64,000 nucleotides of DNA, from NCBI RefSeq assembly GCF_001637225.1, contig NZ_LVJI01000012.1, forward strand, positions 1-64,000, in the 5' to 3' direction. Position 1 is the first letter of the stretch. Each line of letters starts with the position of its first letter. The notes beneath the pieces were generated by a model. That model saw only the letters and a program-made list of their open reading frames with translations. It had not been told where the DNA came from and did no database searches. Of the stretch, positions 1-8,919 are shown piece by piece. Made by a program: the position numbers and the translations under genes. The DNA comes from Paenibacillus antarcticus (lineage in GTDB: Bacteria > Bacillota > Bacilli > Paenibacillales > Paenibacillaceae).

Positions 1-584
<584 letters not shown>

Positions 585-711
585 ATGACTGTATCTCCTC
601 CTTAAACCTTTTCTGAATTATTTAGAAGATTGAGTCATGCCAAATCTTCAATAGTACAATATATTCAGAGAAGAATTATTTGGTGCACAAACAAGCTGAA
701 TATTTTGTCGG

Positions 712-740
712 TAATATAATTATTTGGAAAAACATACAGT
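712..740 (+). promoter_or_regulatory. Sigma-E-like sporulation promoter of the 770-5068 operon
   Basis: TAATATA at 712-718 and CATACAGT at 733-740 are separated by exactly 14 bases. This agrees with the mother-cell sigma-E consensus as I remember it from Bacillus subtilis (kmATAww, 14 bases, cATACAnT). The predicted transcription start would be near 747, about 20 bases before the GGAGGG ribosome binding site and the ATG at 770. No sigma-A promoter was obvious. The assignment rests on sequence match only. Confidence 0.5.
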
Positions 741-769
741 CTATATATGTTTATATTCGGAGGGATTTT

Positions 770-1873
770 ATGATAACGATAAGTCTCTGTTTAATAGTGA
801 AAAATGAAGAGCAAACCCTTGATCGTTGCTTATCTTCTGTAGCTAAATTAGTAGACGAAATCATCATTGTGGACACGGGTTCGACAGATCTCACCAAGAC
901 GATTGCAAAGAAATATACGGAAAAATTATATGATTTCAAATGGATTCAAGATTTTGCAGCGGCCCGTAATTATGCGTTCAGTCAAGCCACAAAGGACTAT
1001 ATTTTATGGTTAGATGCAGATGATGTCGTGAAAGAGGAAGATGCTATTCGTTTTAAAGTTTTGAAGGACACACTGGACCCTTCTGTAGATTCCGTTACCA
1101 TGAAATATCATCTAGGATTCGACTCCTTTGGAAATGTAACATCTAGCAACAGACGCAATCGACTTGTTAAACGGAGTAAACAATTTCGCTGGATTGGTGC
1201 AGTTCACGAATACCTTGAAGTAGGTGGAACCATTATCAATAGTGATGTTGCAGTAACGCATAGTAGCATTCATCATGACAGTGATAGAAACCTTAACATT
1301 TATGAGCAACGTTACACTAATGGAGAACAATTCTCTCCACGGGATCTTTATTATTTTGCCAACGAGTTATTAGACCATCGTATGTACGAACGTGCAATTA
1401 CGTTCTATGAGAAATTCCTGGATACAAAAGAAGGGTGGATTGAAGACAATATTTCAGCATGTGGGAAACTTTCGGATTGCTACCATGGTCTAAATAATAA
1501 ACAGAAGGAATTAGAATCGGCCTTAAGATCCTTCGAATATGATTCGCCTCGCGCTGAATTTTGTTGCAGAATAGGATATCATTTTCTACAGAAAGACCAA
1601 ATTAACAATGCTATCTTCTGGTATAACACGGCTACTAAACTCGAACGAAACGCTAATAGTTGGGGATTCCAAAACCTTTCTTGTTCGACTTGGCTTCCTC
1701 ATTTACAGTTGTGTGTTTGCTACGATAGAATCGGCAATTATCAGCTCGCCTACGAACATAACGAAGAAGCTCGCAAATATCGCAGTGATGACCCTAGCAT
1801 CATACAGAATAAAACGTATTTGGAATCCATTCTTCACAAAGTGGAGGAGAATGTACAAGGTGAACCACTATGA
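770..1873 (+). CDS. Family 2 glycosyltransferase with C-terminal TPR-like repeats
   Basis: 367 residues from the ATG at 770, chosen because GGAGGG stands just upstream; an in-frame start at 680 has no site and would only add a non-homologous leader. The GT-A domain occupies about residues 1-200: SLCLIVKNEE at the N-terminus, VDTGSTD around 35-40, and the metal-binding LDADD at 81-85. The rest is helical and TPR-like (YYFANELLDHRMYERAITFYEKFL and following). Such proteins transfer a sugar from a nucleotide donor, probably in the cytoplasm since there is no signal peptide or membrane segment. First gene of a four-gene operon; its TGA overlaps the next ATG (ATGA at 1870). Acceptor and sugar unknown. 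Confidence 0.9.
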   Translation: MITISLCLIVKNEEQTLDRCLSSVAKLVDEIIIVDTGSTDLTKTIAKKYTEKLYDFKWIQDFAAARNYAFSQATKDYILWLDADDVVKEEDAIRFKVLKDTLDPSVDSVTMKYHLGFDSFGNVTSSNRRNRLVKRSKQFRWIGAVHEYLEVGGTIINSDVAVTHSSIHHDSDRNLNIYEQRYTNGEQFSPRDLYYFANELLDHRMYERAITFYEKFLDTKEGWIEDNISACGKLSDCYHGLNNKQKELESALRSFEYDSPRAEFCCRIGYHFLQKDQINNAIFWYNTATKLERNANSWGFQNLSCSTWLPHLQLCVCYDRIGNYQLAYEHNEEARKYRSDDPSIIQNKTYLESILHKVEENVQGEPL

Positions 1874-3447
1874 TCCATCCTAAGAAGCGCATATTGATCG
1901 GAAGCCCCATTCACCAAAAACCTGCTATTTTACAGGAGTTTCTTGCCTCGCTTCTTCTTTTAAAACAACAATTTATTGAACTAGACTTTTATTTCATAGA
2001 CGATAATATAGATCAAGATTCAACCCACATTCTTCAACAATTCTCCCAACAATCCGAACACGTACTTCTTCAATCCTCTGGACTTTCTGACGACTATATT
2101 CGAGATGACACGACACACCTGTGGAACACCAATCTGATCTGGAAAGTAGCCAAATTCAAGAACACAATAATTCAGCACGCAGCCAAATTGAATTATGATT
2201 ATTTATTTCTCATAGATTCCGATCTCATTCTCCATCCAGATACAATTGAGCATTTAGTTGCGACTGATAAAGATATTATTTCCGAAATATTCTGGACCCA
2301 GTGGCAGCCTGATGCTATGTTTCAGCCTCAAGTATGGATGCGTAATGAATACGATCAATGGGAACAACATCATGGTGAACGATTATCTAATGAAGATATT
2401 GCTATCCGATTCGCACAATTCATTTCCAAACTGAAGAACCCAGGTTTATATGAAGTAGGAGGATTAGGAGCCTGTACCTTAATTAGTCAAAATGCGATTA
2501 AAGCTGGTGTCAATTTCGATCTCATTCATAATGTTTCCTTCTGGGGGGAAGATCGCCACTTCTGTATCCGTGCCGTAGCATTGGGTATTCCATTATATGT
2601 AGATACACATTATCCTGCACTCCATCTATATCGAGATTCAGATCTGGATAAAGTATCTTCTTTCAAGAAAGAATCTGGAATCATTCAAATTGAAGAGTCT
2701 GATTCTATCTCAGAAACTCAACCCCCTTCCCCTGTAAAGATCATTCATGATCACCCAAAACTGACACTGACGATGGTTGTGAAGAATGAAAGTACCCGCT
2801 TTCTCAGACAAGTACTTGAGGAACACCGTAAGTACATTGATGAGGCCGTTATTATTGACGATGGCAGTAGTGATGGAACAATCGATCTATGTTATGAAGT
2901 TCTTCAAGGTATTCCAATACGCATGATTCACAACGATGTCTCTAAGTTCTCCAATGAGATTGATCTGCGTAAGCAACAATGGGAAGAAGTAATCAAGAGT
3001 AACCCCGATTGGATTCTCAATCTGGATGCTGACGAAATGTTCGAACCCAGATTTGCGATAGAAATCCATTCATTACTTCGAAATGCCGATGTTGATCTAT
3101 ACTGCTTTCGTCTCTTCGATTTATGGAACCAAGATCATTATAGAGAAGATCAATATTGGCAGGCTCATTTCAATTACCGTCCCTTTCTCATTCGATATAA
3201 ACAAGATTTTGCATTTCAGTGGAAAGAAACTGCTCAACATTGTGGTAGGCTTCCAGAGAATATCTTCGCGTTACCACACTCTTTATCCAACCTGAGATTG
3301 AAGCATCTTGGATGGTCACGACCTGAATACCGATTAGAGAAGTATTTAAGATATCTTGCGTTAGATCCCAATGGCGAATTCGGTTGGAAGGAGCAATACG
3401 CCTCCATTCTAGATGAACATCCACATTTAATACCGTGGGTAGAATAA
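1870..3447 (+). CDS. Two-domain glycosyltransferase (two GT-A modules in tandem)
   Basis: 525 residues, translationally coupled to the preceding gene through a 4-base ATGA overlap. The N-terminal module (about 1-270) has YFIDDN near 41-46 and a DSD metal site at 116-118, resembling GT-A enzymes that are distant from classical GT2. The C-terminal module (about 297-525) is a typical GT2: MVVKNEST, IIDDGSSDGT and LDADE (DAD at 386-388), followed by a HYRED and DPNGEFG region. That C-terminal module closely resembles the stand-alone enzyme at 15664-16398, so fusion or fission of one ancestral transferase is likely. Two active sites could add two successive sugars (inference). No membrane segment. 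Confidence 0.85.
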   Translation: MIHPKKRILIGSPIHQKPAILQEFLASLLLLKQQFIELDFYFIDDNIDQDSTHILQQFSQQSEHVLLQSSGLSDDYIRDDTTHLWNTNLIWKVAKFKNTIIQHAAKLNYDYLFLIDSDLILHPDTIEHLVATDKDIISEIFWTQWQPDAMFQPQVWMRNEYDQWEQHHGERLSNEDIAIRFAQFISKLKNPGLYEVGGLGACTLISQNAIKAGVNFDLIHNVSFWGEDRHFCIRAVALGIPLYVDTHYPALHLYRDSDLDKVSSFKKESGIIQIEESDSISETQPPSPVKIIHDHPKLTLTMVVKNESTRFLRQVLEEHRKYIDEAVIIDDGSSDGTIDLCYEVLQGIPIRMIHNDVSKFSNEIDLRKQQWEEVIKSNPDWILNLDADEMFEPRFAIEIHSLLRNADVDLYCFRLFDLWNQDHYREDQYWQAHFNYRPFLIRYKQDFAFQWKETAQHCGRLPENIFALPHSLSNLRLKHLGWSRPEYRLEKYLRYLALDPNGEFGWKEQYASILDEHPHLIPWVE

Positions 3448-3483
3448 ATGATTTAACCCTACTCTGAATGGAAAGGAGTCCTA

Positions 3484-4335
3484 ATGAGAATCGTTCATAC
3501 AATGCCTTTAATGATTCGTAGTGAACCTTTGAATACAGAAGATCTAACTATGGCGTACGCGTGCTTTGAAAGCTTAGCCTTATCCGATGATGTACTCGTG
3601 ATTATCTACAATCAAGGTGGACTGAGCAATGACCAATTGAACCAGATATGCTCCTCCTATCAATTTACTGCCATCATACTTGGTGAAGGGGAGAATGTTG
3701 GGATTGCTCCCGCAAGACAGCGTTGTTTCGAGTATATTTGGAAACATTATAGCGATACAGCTTATATATCAGAAATTCACGTCGATATGGTATTCCCACC
3801 GAACTGGCATGCACCACTAATAGACTATTTAGATATCAATGATGAGCCTATGATTTCTCCAGGTATTATTACAATCACAGGAGAATTACAACCTCTCGGA
3901 CAATATACGACCATTCCTTCAACTTATCGCGAATTAATTACTCACTTGGAGAGTTTAAGCGTAGAAGAAATTCATAAGGGATTTGTACACCCTGTGATAC
4001 ACAGAGCGAGTGCTTTACGTTCTGTCGGTGGTTATGACACACAATTTTTAAGTGGTAAACAAGGTTATGAGGATGACAGCCTACTCCTTGGTTACGTCTA
4101 TTATATGGGAACTAAGACCTCTTGGCGTCCCAAGTGCTATTTAAAATCATGGGTATACCATGCCACTATGGCCCAGCGTATGTCTCTTCCCGATAAATAT
4201 ATTGATTTTGCCATAAATGAGAAAGGGCTGTTTCAACAATATGGAGCATACGGATTGAAGAAATTATCCGAGATTCACTCAAATTCCGATGAATTCGAAA
4301 CGATAATTGATAGATATATTCATGGGGAGGACTAA
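3484..4335 (+). CDS. Glycosyltransferase, galactosyltransferase-like C-terminal region
   Basis: 283 residues behind an AAAGGAG site. Visible GT-A features are NVGIAPARQRCFEYIW (the donor-site stretch seen in GT2 enzymes), HVDMVF at 99-104 in the place of a DxD motif, and GGYDTQF followed by GYEDDSLLLGY near 182-202, which matches the acceptor/catalytic ED region of galactosyltransferase-type GT2 enzymes. The classical N-terminal GT2 motif is weak, so the domain is divergent. Third gene of the sigma-E-like operon; 36 bases separate it from the previous gene and one base from the next. Substrate unknown. Confidence 0.75.
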   Translation: MRIVHTMPLMIRSEPLNTEDLTMAYACFESLALSDDVLVIIYNQGGLSNDQLNQICSSYQFTAIILGEGENVGIAPARQRCFEYIWKHYSDTAYISEIHVDMVFPPNWHAPLIDYLDINDEPMISPGIITITGELQPLGQYTTIPSTYRELITHLESLSVEEIHKGFVHPVIHRASALRSVGGYDTQFLSGKQGYEDDSLLLGYVYYMGTKTSWRPKCYLKSWVYHATMAQRMSLPDKYIDFAINEKGLFQQYGAYGLKKLSEIHSNSDEFETIIDRYIHGED

Positions 4336-4336
4336 T

Positions 4337-5068
4337 ATGGTCGATCAACAAAAAGAAGTGTGGGATACATTATGGTCACATAAGGTTTCATATCAATGGG
4401 ATTCACTTAGTCAAGTCATTTACGATACCATCCACCAATGGGTCAGTCCCATTCAGAATTTGAGTATTCTAGAAGCCGGATCTGGTACCGGTAAAATTTC
4501 ATTACGGCTCGCCTCAGAGGGTGCTCAGGTAACACTCGTAGATTATTCGGAGAACGCACTAGCGAATAGTCGAGAGGCATTCGGACAAGAAAGTTGCCAA
4601 GGAACATTTATTCTATCCGATATACGTAATATCCAAGCCCCTGACCATAAATATGATCTCACTTGGAACGCAGGCGTATTAGAGCATTTCACATTTGATG
4701 AGAAAGTAGATATCTTAAATGAAATGGCAAGGATCACCAAACCAGGAGGCACTGTCCTCATCTTAACACCCTATTCAAAGTGTCTACCTTATCGAGTTGG
4801 AAAAGCCTTTGCCGAGAAACAAGGTGTCTGGATGTATGGTGTAGAGGAACCAGTAACAACACTTGTGGAAGAATTTAAAGAGAGTGGAATCGCTTTACTT
4901 AGTGAGACAGATATTGGTTTTGTGAACAGCTTAGATTTCCTTGACTTTATTCCCCAATCGGACATCATCAAACAATCCATTATTCAATGGTACCAGGAGC
5001 TTTCAAGTGAAGAGCAAGGCTTATTTCCAGGGTACTTACTCGTCAGCGTGGGAAAAAAAGAAGGTTAA
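4337..5068 (+). CDS. Class I SAM-dependent methyltransferase
   Basis: 243 residues from the ATG at 4337, preceded by GGGGAGG; an in-frame start at 4307 would lie inside the previous gene without a site. Motif I of the Rossmann methyltransferase fold is EAGSGTG at 46-52, followed by VTLVDYSENAL (acidic residue for SAM ribose) and a post-motif GVLEHF and ITKPGGTVLIL. Last gene of the four-gene transferase operon, directly before a terminator. By analogy with O-methylated sugars on bacterial surface glycans it may methylate a sugar residue added by its operon partners; that role is inference, the fold is clear. Confidence 0.85.
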   Translation: MVDQQKEVWDTLWSHKVSYQWDSLSQVIYDTIHQWVSPIQNLSILEAGSGTGKISLRLASEGAQVTLVDYSENALANSREAFGQESCQGTFILSDIRNIQAPDHKYDLTWNAGVLEHFTFDEKVDILNEMARITKPGGTVLILTPYSKCLPYRVGKAFAEKQGVWMYGVEEPVTTLVEEFKESGIALLSETDIGFVNSLDFLDFIPQSDIIKQSIIQWYQELSSEEQGLFPGYLLVSVGKKEG

Positions 5069-5120
5069 CTATGCTCTTATACATCATCAAATCGCATCAA
5101 TAAACCGTAACAAACCAAAT

Positions 5121-5169
5121 ATAGTGTACAGCTTATGGTTACCCTACCCAATGCTGTACACTATTTTTC
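5121..5169. terminator. Bidirectional intrinsic terminator between convergent genes
   Basis: Perfect 12-base arms ATAGTGTACAGC (5121-5132) and GCTGTACACTAT (5153-5164), 20-base loop, followed by TTTTT on the plus strand and preceded by A-rich sequence for the minus strand. It serves the operon ending at 5068 (+) and the gene ending at 5195 (-). Confidence 0.85.
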
Positions 5170-5194
5170 TTTTCAAATTCCAGATCTATTCTCA

Positions 5195-5776
5195 TTAGAC
5201 TTCCCACCAATTAAAATTCAGAACAGATGTCATCGTTAATCCAATCGCAGAACTTGAAGAAGTAACCACTGCTGAAAGAGAACTACCTGGTGGAAGAATA
5301 ATACTTCCTACGAACTGTTGCGCAAAGGTTCCTGGTGCTAGTTGAAATGAAGCTACAATAGTGCCTCCAGTTATCGCTCCTGTTGAGGATTGGGCTGTCG
5401 AAGTACTCGTTGTAGTATTCCCAAAGTTATTATTAGTAGGTGTTAATGTAGAAGGACTTGTTAATATCCCCCCTTTTACCATAGTCATAGTACCTGTTAA
5501 AGAAGACAGTAAAGATGAACCCCCAATACTACCATTGACTTGGGATAAGTACACCGTTCTACCACTACCAATCGGATTAGATAACAGAAGAGAAATAGTC
5601 GCTGAGGTAAGACCTAATACTACCAAGGACGAAGCGGAGCCAAATATTGAAAAAAGCCTTCCAAAATTACTAGCATTGGATTCGGGAGGTGCGCTAATAG
5701 CTGGGTTCTGATACGTATTCGTCATTTGAACATTTACTGGTTTGGTTATCGTATCAAATACATAATAGTTCGGCAT
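5195..5776 (-). CDS. Putative spore-surface structural protein, NWWE family, copy 1
   Basis: 193 residues from an ATG behind AAAGGAGA. I do not recognise a named family. It starts MPNYYVFDTITKPV without a signal peptide, is very rich in Ser, Thr, Gly and small hydrophobic residues, and ends FNWWEV. The next gene upstream (5801-6340) has the same plan: N-terminal YxVFxxI, a central SNPxGSGRTVYLSxVxGS block, IxxPPxxS near the end, and the NWWE tail. The composition suggests an all-beta, jelly-roll-like exported or assembled surface protein. The gene follows its paralogue by 24 bases in one operon, surrounded by glycosyltransferases, so it is a candidate glycosylated coat or exosporium component (inference). 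Confidence 0.75.
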   Translation of the reverse strand: MPNYYVFDTITKPVNVQMTNTYQNPAISAPPESNASNFGRLFSIFGSASSLVVLGLTSATISLLLSNPIGSGRTVYLSQVNGSIGGSSLLSSLTGTMTMVKGGILTSPSTLTPTNNNFGNTTTSTSTAQSSTGAITGGTIVASFQLAPGTFAQQFVGSIILPPGSSLSAVVTSSSSAIGLTMTSVLNFNWWEV

Positions 5777-5800
5777 TTCAACGTTCTCCTTTATATCGAA

Positions 5801-6340
5801 TTAGTATTCCCACCAATTAATGCTAGCTGTTGCAGCAGAAGTACCTGATGAAAGTGTCGCTGTTACCGTAAATGATGTATTCGGAGGGACGATGATACTG
5901 CCAGTATAATTAATAACAAATGGGCCAGCAGCCAATAACATGGATGACACTGTAACAGGACTTCCTGTAACCGCTGTCGTTGCACTTTGTGCTGTCATCA
6001 CACTTACCGCTGTGCTACCAAAGTTTAAATTCACCTTCGTTACAGCAGTTCCACTAACCGTCCCATTCTTTATAGTCGTTAAGATAACTGCCGCTGTTGC
6101 TGCACTTCCTAAAACACGAGAAACATACATATTCTTACCACTACCTGATGGATTGGTTATTTGAAGCACTAACGGAGCTGCTGTTGTGACCGTAGATGCA
6201 AAATTCACACCAAACAACATTCCTGCTTTGGAAGCAGATCCTTCCGGAGTAGAATCTATCCCCGGCATGATGTAAGTATTTACCTGCTGTGTATATAAAG
6301 GATTATCTATCTGATTAAATACAGAATAGTTTGCCATCAT
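5801..6340 (-). CDS. Putative spore-surface structural protein, NWWE family, copy 2
   Basis: 179 residues; ATG at 6340 or the adjacent ATG at 6337, with AAAAGGGG upstream. Starts MMANYSVFNQIDNPLY and ends INWWEY. A central ITNPSGSGKNMYVSRVLGS block matches the corresponding block of the downstream paralogue, and the middle is Thr/Ser/Val/Ala rich with many TxTxT runs, as expected for beta strands and possible O-glycosylation. No signal peptide or membrane helix. First gene of a two-gene minus-strand operon that is divergent from 6735. Function unknown; surface role inferred from neighbours and composition. Confidence 0.75.
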   Translation of the reverse strand: MMANYSVFNQIDNPLYTQQVNTYIMPGIDSTPEGSASKAGMLFGVNFASTVTTAAPLVLQITNPSGSGKNMYVSRVLGSAATAAVILTTIKNGTVSGTAVTKVNLNFGSTAVSVMTAQSATTAVTGSPVTVSSMLLAAGPFVINYTGSIIVPPNTSFTVTATLSSGTSAATASINWWEY

Positions 6341-6734
6341 CCTCTGCCCCTTTTCTTTACATTTACTATAGTCATTAGATTGTATATTGCATTCTACTTC
6401 ACTATATGCAAATTAATCGTACAAGTTGTGTAGGAGAATGCGTATTTTCACTGCTTCTTTAGCCTTATTAGAATGAAATGAAGTATAAATGACTAATTAT
6501 ATCACGTGTCCAATCATGAATAAGCTCGCCTCATATATTGATATCAGCAACAGACTCTATTTGAACTCAACATGATACATCTTACCTGCGTGTGGCCGCA
6601 GCGAATCCGTAATCAATGTATACATGAATGTTGGCCCTCGCCGATGGCAAGGGCCATTTATTTATGTCTTCACCTGATTCGATAATCTGCCTAAATTCAA
6701 CGAACACAAAAATGGATTTACTTTTAGGAGGTGA
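6341..6734. promoter_or_regulatory. Divergent intergenic region with a strong hairpin
   Basis: 394 bases between the gene starting at 6340 (-) and the one starting at 6735 (+). A stable hairpin lies at 6632-6656: arms TGGCCCT (6632-6638) and AGGGCCA (6650-6656), extended by an inner GCC/GGC pair around a GAT loop, and followed by TTTATTTAT. With no plus-strand gene upstream it could end a short leader transcript or attenuate the 6735 operon. On the minus strand GCATATAGTG (6400-6409 region) is a weak sigma-K-like -10. No coding sequence convincing to me. Confidence 0.4.
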
Positions 6735-7424
6735 ATGAACATCTGTGATAAGCAAATCCAAAATAAAACAAAAACTATCAAACCAAGTAGGCTCAAACCG
6801 TGCAAGCCCAAAAAATGCAAACCAAAAAAATGCAAATTCAAAAAGAAAAAAAAGACATGCCTTCCCTTTAAAAAAACATGTTTCGTTAAACAAATTAATT
6901 ACTACAAAATTGTAAAACCTGTACGCATTGTTCGACCCATCCAGGTCGTTGCAAAGGATTTAGATATAAGAAATTTAAACCCAACGAGAGATAAGATAGA
7001 AATATTCGGGTCAAATGGACAAGAACTAGTCCCTATACGAACCGATGCCATGGGACGACTTGAAGTCATTTCTAGCTCTAGTACAAGTACCATTTTTATG
7101 GAAGAAGAATTCTTGAACATCAACGTATCACACGCTATTACATCTCTTCCTGCACAAGACTCTAGAACTAAATCTATGACCTCTTATGCCGTTGCTAACC
7201 GCGGGGATGAACCTATAATCGTAAGAGTAGAAATTAGTCCTAATGCCCTTGATTATGCCAAAGACATGCAAGAAACTGTCCCTCCGCAATCCATGCGCGT
7301 ATTCGTTCCTAACCGATTTCTTAAATGGACACGGTTATCCATAAATACAGAAGCATCAACAAGTGCAAGCATTGTCGATGTATATTTCCAATCTCAAACG
7401 ACAGGAAGCGAACAAAAAATTTAG
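6735..7424 (+). CDS. Lys/Cys-rich protein with a DUF6385-like C-terminal domain
   Basis: 229 residues; ATG at 6735 only three bases after AGGAGG (6726-6731), an unusually short spacing. Residues about 20-50 are a basic segment with repeated KPKKCK units and five Cys. Then follow IEIFGSNGQELVPIRTDAMGRLEV and a C-terminal domain ending with FVPNRFLKWTRLSI. The same two landmarks (IFG...TDxxG and VPxRFLKxTR) occur in the next gene, so these are paralogues; I associate the arrangement with DUF6385 proteins of Paenibacillus and clostridia, from memory. The Cys/Lys-rich head could cross-link or anchor the protein in a coat layer (inference). The next gene follows within about 20 bases. Confidence 0.75.
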   Translation: MNICDKQIQNKTKTIKPSRLKPCKPKKCKPKKCKFKKKKKTCLPFKKTCFVKQINYYKIVKPVRIVRPIQVVAKDLDIRNLNPTRDKIEIFGSNGQELVPIRTDAMGRLEVISSSSTSTIFMEEEFLNINVSHAITSLPAQDSRTKSMTSYAVANRGDEPIIVRVEISPNALDYAKDMQETVPPQSMRVFVPNRFLKWTRLSINTEASTSASIVDVYFQSQTTGSEQKI

Positions 7425-7443
7425 AATGAAAGGAAGAGATGTC

Positions 7444-8763
7444 TTGCCAAACTTTAGCGCTTTTCAATCAGATCCAGATAATCTACGTACTCTTATCTTT
7501 GGTCGAGATGAAACATCTGTTGATCGAGCAATAGCGACAGATTCTAACGGTAATATCTCAACCAACATCTTAAACGGGACCATTACGAGTGTACTCGGTG
7601 CTACCATTACTGCCGGTACGCTATCTTCCGCTGGGACCGTAACGAATATCTTAAACGGGACCATCGACAGTGTTCTCGGTGCCACCATCACGGCCGGTAC
7701 GCTGTCTTCCGCCGGTACCGTAACTAATATCTTAAACGGGACCATTACGAGTGTACTTGGAGCTACCATTACGGCAGGTACTTTATCTTCCGCCGGGACT
7801 GTAACGAATATCTTAAACGGGACCATTACGAGTGTACTTGGCGCTACCATTACGGCAGGTACTTTATCTTCCGCCGGTACCATAACGAATATCTTAAACG
7901 GGACCATCGACAGTGTTCTCGGTGCTACCATTACTGCCGGTACGCTATCTTCCGCTGGGACTGTAACGAATATCTTAAACGGGACCATCACGAGCGTTCT
8001 CGGTGCCACTATTACTGCCGGTACTTTATCTTCCGCCGGGACTATAACTAATATCTTAAACGGAACCATCGACAGTGTACTCGGTGCTACCATTACTGCC
8101 GGTACCGTAACGAATATCTTAAACGGAACCATTACTAGCGTTCTTGGAGCTACCATCACGGCCGGTACGCTGTCTTCCGCAGGTACTGTAACCAACATCT
8201 TGAACGGGACCATTACCAGTGTTCTTGGGGCTACCATCACGGCCGGTACGCTATCTTCCGCAGGTACGGTGACCAACATCTTGAACGGTACCATTACCAG
8301 TGTTCTTGGGGCTACCATCACGGCCGGTACGCTATCTTCTGCGGGTACCGTAACGAATATCTTAAACGGGACCATCACGAGCGTACTTGGAGCTACAATT
8401 ACAGCCGGTACTTTAAGTAGTGTCACTTCTATTTCGCAACGAAGCTTTATTGAACAATCTACGTTAGGCGTTGCAACCACTAACGTACTAACACCTTTAC
8501 CAGCGATCACTACAAGCGTACTTGGAACATATTCATTCTTTATTCAGAACACCGGTGCCAACCCTGTCAATACACAGCTTCAAATCAGTGCTGACGGAAC
8601 CAATTATTACGTCGATACTAATGGTGATAACCCACTAGCAGCAGGTGCCATTGATGTACTTGTCCCATCTCGATTCTTAAAATATACTCGCGTCGCGTAC
8701 GTTTCAGCAAATCCAGCAACCACTTCAACCATCAACGTTATTTTCAACGCACAGGGAACCTAA
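7444..8763 (+). CDS. Repeat protein with eleven 27-residue Thr/Ser-rich units
   Basis: 439 residues if translation begins at the TTG at 7444, which I prefer because AAAGGAAGAG lies eight bases upstream and it gives a start MPNF like the MPNY of another gene here; an ATG at 7426 without a good site is the alternative, and a GTG at 7363 would overlap the previous gene. Order: short head with LIFGRDE and ATDSNG, then repeats over 7564-8436, then a ~105-residue C-terminal domain ending VLVPSRFLKYTRVAY, shared with the preceding gene. The repeats have alternating hydrophobic and Thr residues as in beta-solenoids. Most likely a surface fibre or coat protein and a candidate acceptor for the neighbouring glycosyltransferases (inference). 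Confidence 0.8.
   Translation: MPNFSAFQSDPDNLRTLIFGRDETSVDRAIATDSNGNISTNILNGTITSVLGATITAGTLSSAGTVTNILNGTIDSVLGATITAGTLSSAGTVTNILNGTITSVLGATITAGTLSSAGTVTNILNGTITSVLGATITAGTLSSAGTITNILNGTIDSVLGATITAGTLSSAGTVTNILNGTITSVLGATITAGTLSSAGTITNILNGTIDSVLGATITAGTVTNILNGTITSVLGATITAGTLSSAGTVTNILNGTITSVLGATITAGTLSSAGTVTNILNGTITSVLGATITAGTLSSAGTVTNILNGTITSVLGATITAGTLSSVTSISQRSFIEQSTLGVATTNVLTPLPAITTSVLGTYSFFIQNTGANPVNTQLQISADGTNYYVDTNGDNPLAAGAIDVLVPSRFLKYTRVAYVSANPATTSTINVIFNAQGT
7564..8436 (+). repeat. Eleven in-frame tandem repeats, 81-base period
   Basis: Ten units of 81 bases and one of 63 bases (the seventh) run from AAC at 7564; the last starts at 8356. Each 27-residue unit contains three strand-like segments, LNGTIT, LGATIT and LSSAGTVT. 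Units 2, 5 and 7 have Asp where the others have Thr (TID instead of TIT). The seventh unit lacks six residues (LSSAGT). Codons differ by synonymous changes between copies, so the protein sequence is more conserved than the DNA. Confidence 0.95.
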
Positions 8764-8797
8764 TTAAGAATAATCTCATAATATATCATGAGTCTTT

Positions 8798-8828
8798 AGA
8801 GTACATGGTCTTCCGTGTACTCTTTATT
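8798..8828 (+). terminator. Intrinsic terminator after the repeat protein gene
   Basis: Arms AGAGTACA (8798-8805) and TGTACTCT (8816-8823), 10-base loop, then TTATT. It lies 35 bases after the stop at 8763 and before the next operon. Confidence 0.7.
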
Positions 8829-8919
8829 CGTGCATCCTAAACGTTATATCTATTGTCAATGAAGACTTGTTTTGAAATTGCTCCTAGCATTACGGGTTAC
8901 AGCGTGAGGAGGAACATCC

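Noticed and set aside
5361..5711. Plus-strand open frame of 116 codons over the NWWE gene
   Set aside because: It is the shadow of the Ser/Thr-rich gene on the other strand, with Pro/Val-rich low-complexity translation and no ribosome site.
6582..6893. Minus-strand open frame of 103 codons opposite the Lys/Cys-rich gene
   Set aside because: No ribosome site; its composition (Phe runs) simply mirrors the Lys codons of the real gene.
7564..8436. Array-like appearance that could suggest CRISPR or a satellite
   Set aside because: Units are contiguous without spacers and lie in frame within a coding sequence, with synonymous differences between copies.
7464..8510. Long open frame antisense to the repeat protein (348 codons)
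   Set aside because: It is a by-product of the 81-base repeats lacking stops on the other strand. It has no ribosome site and only low-complexity repeated residues.
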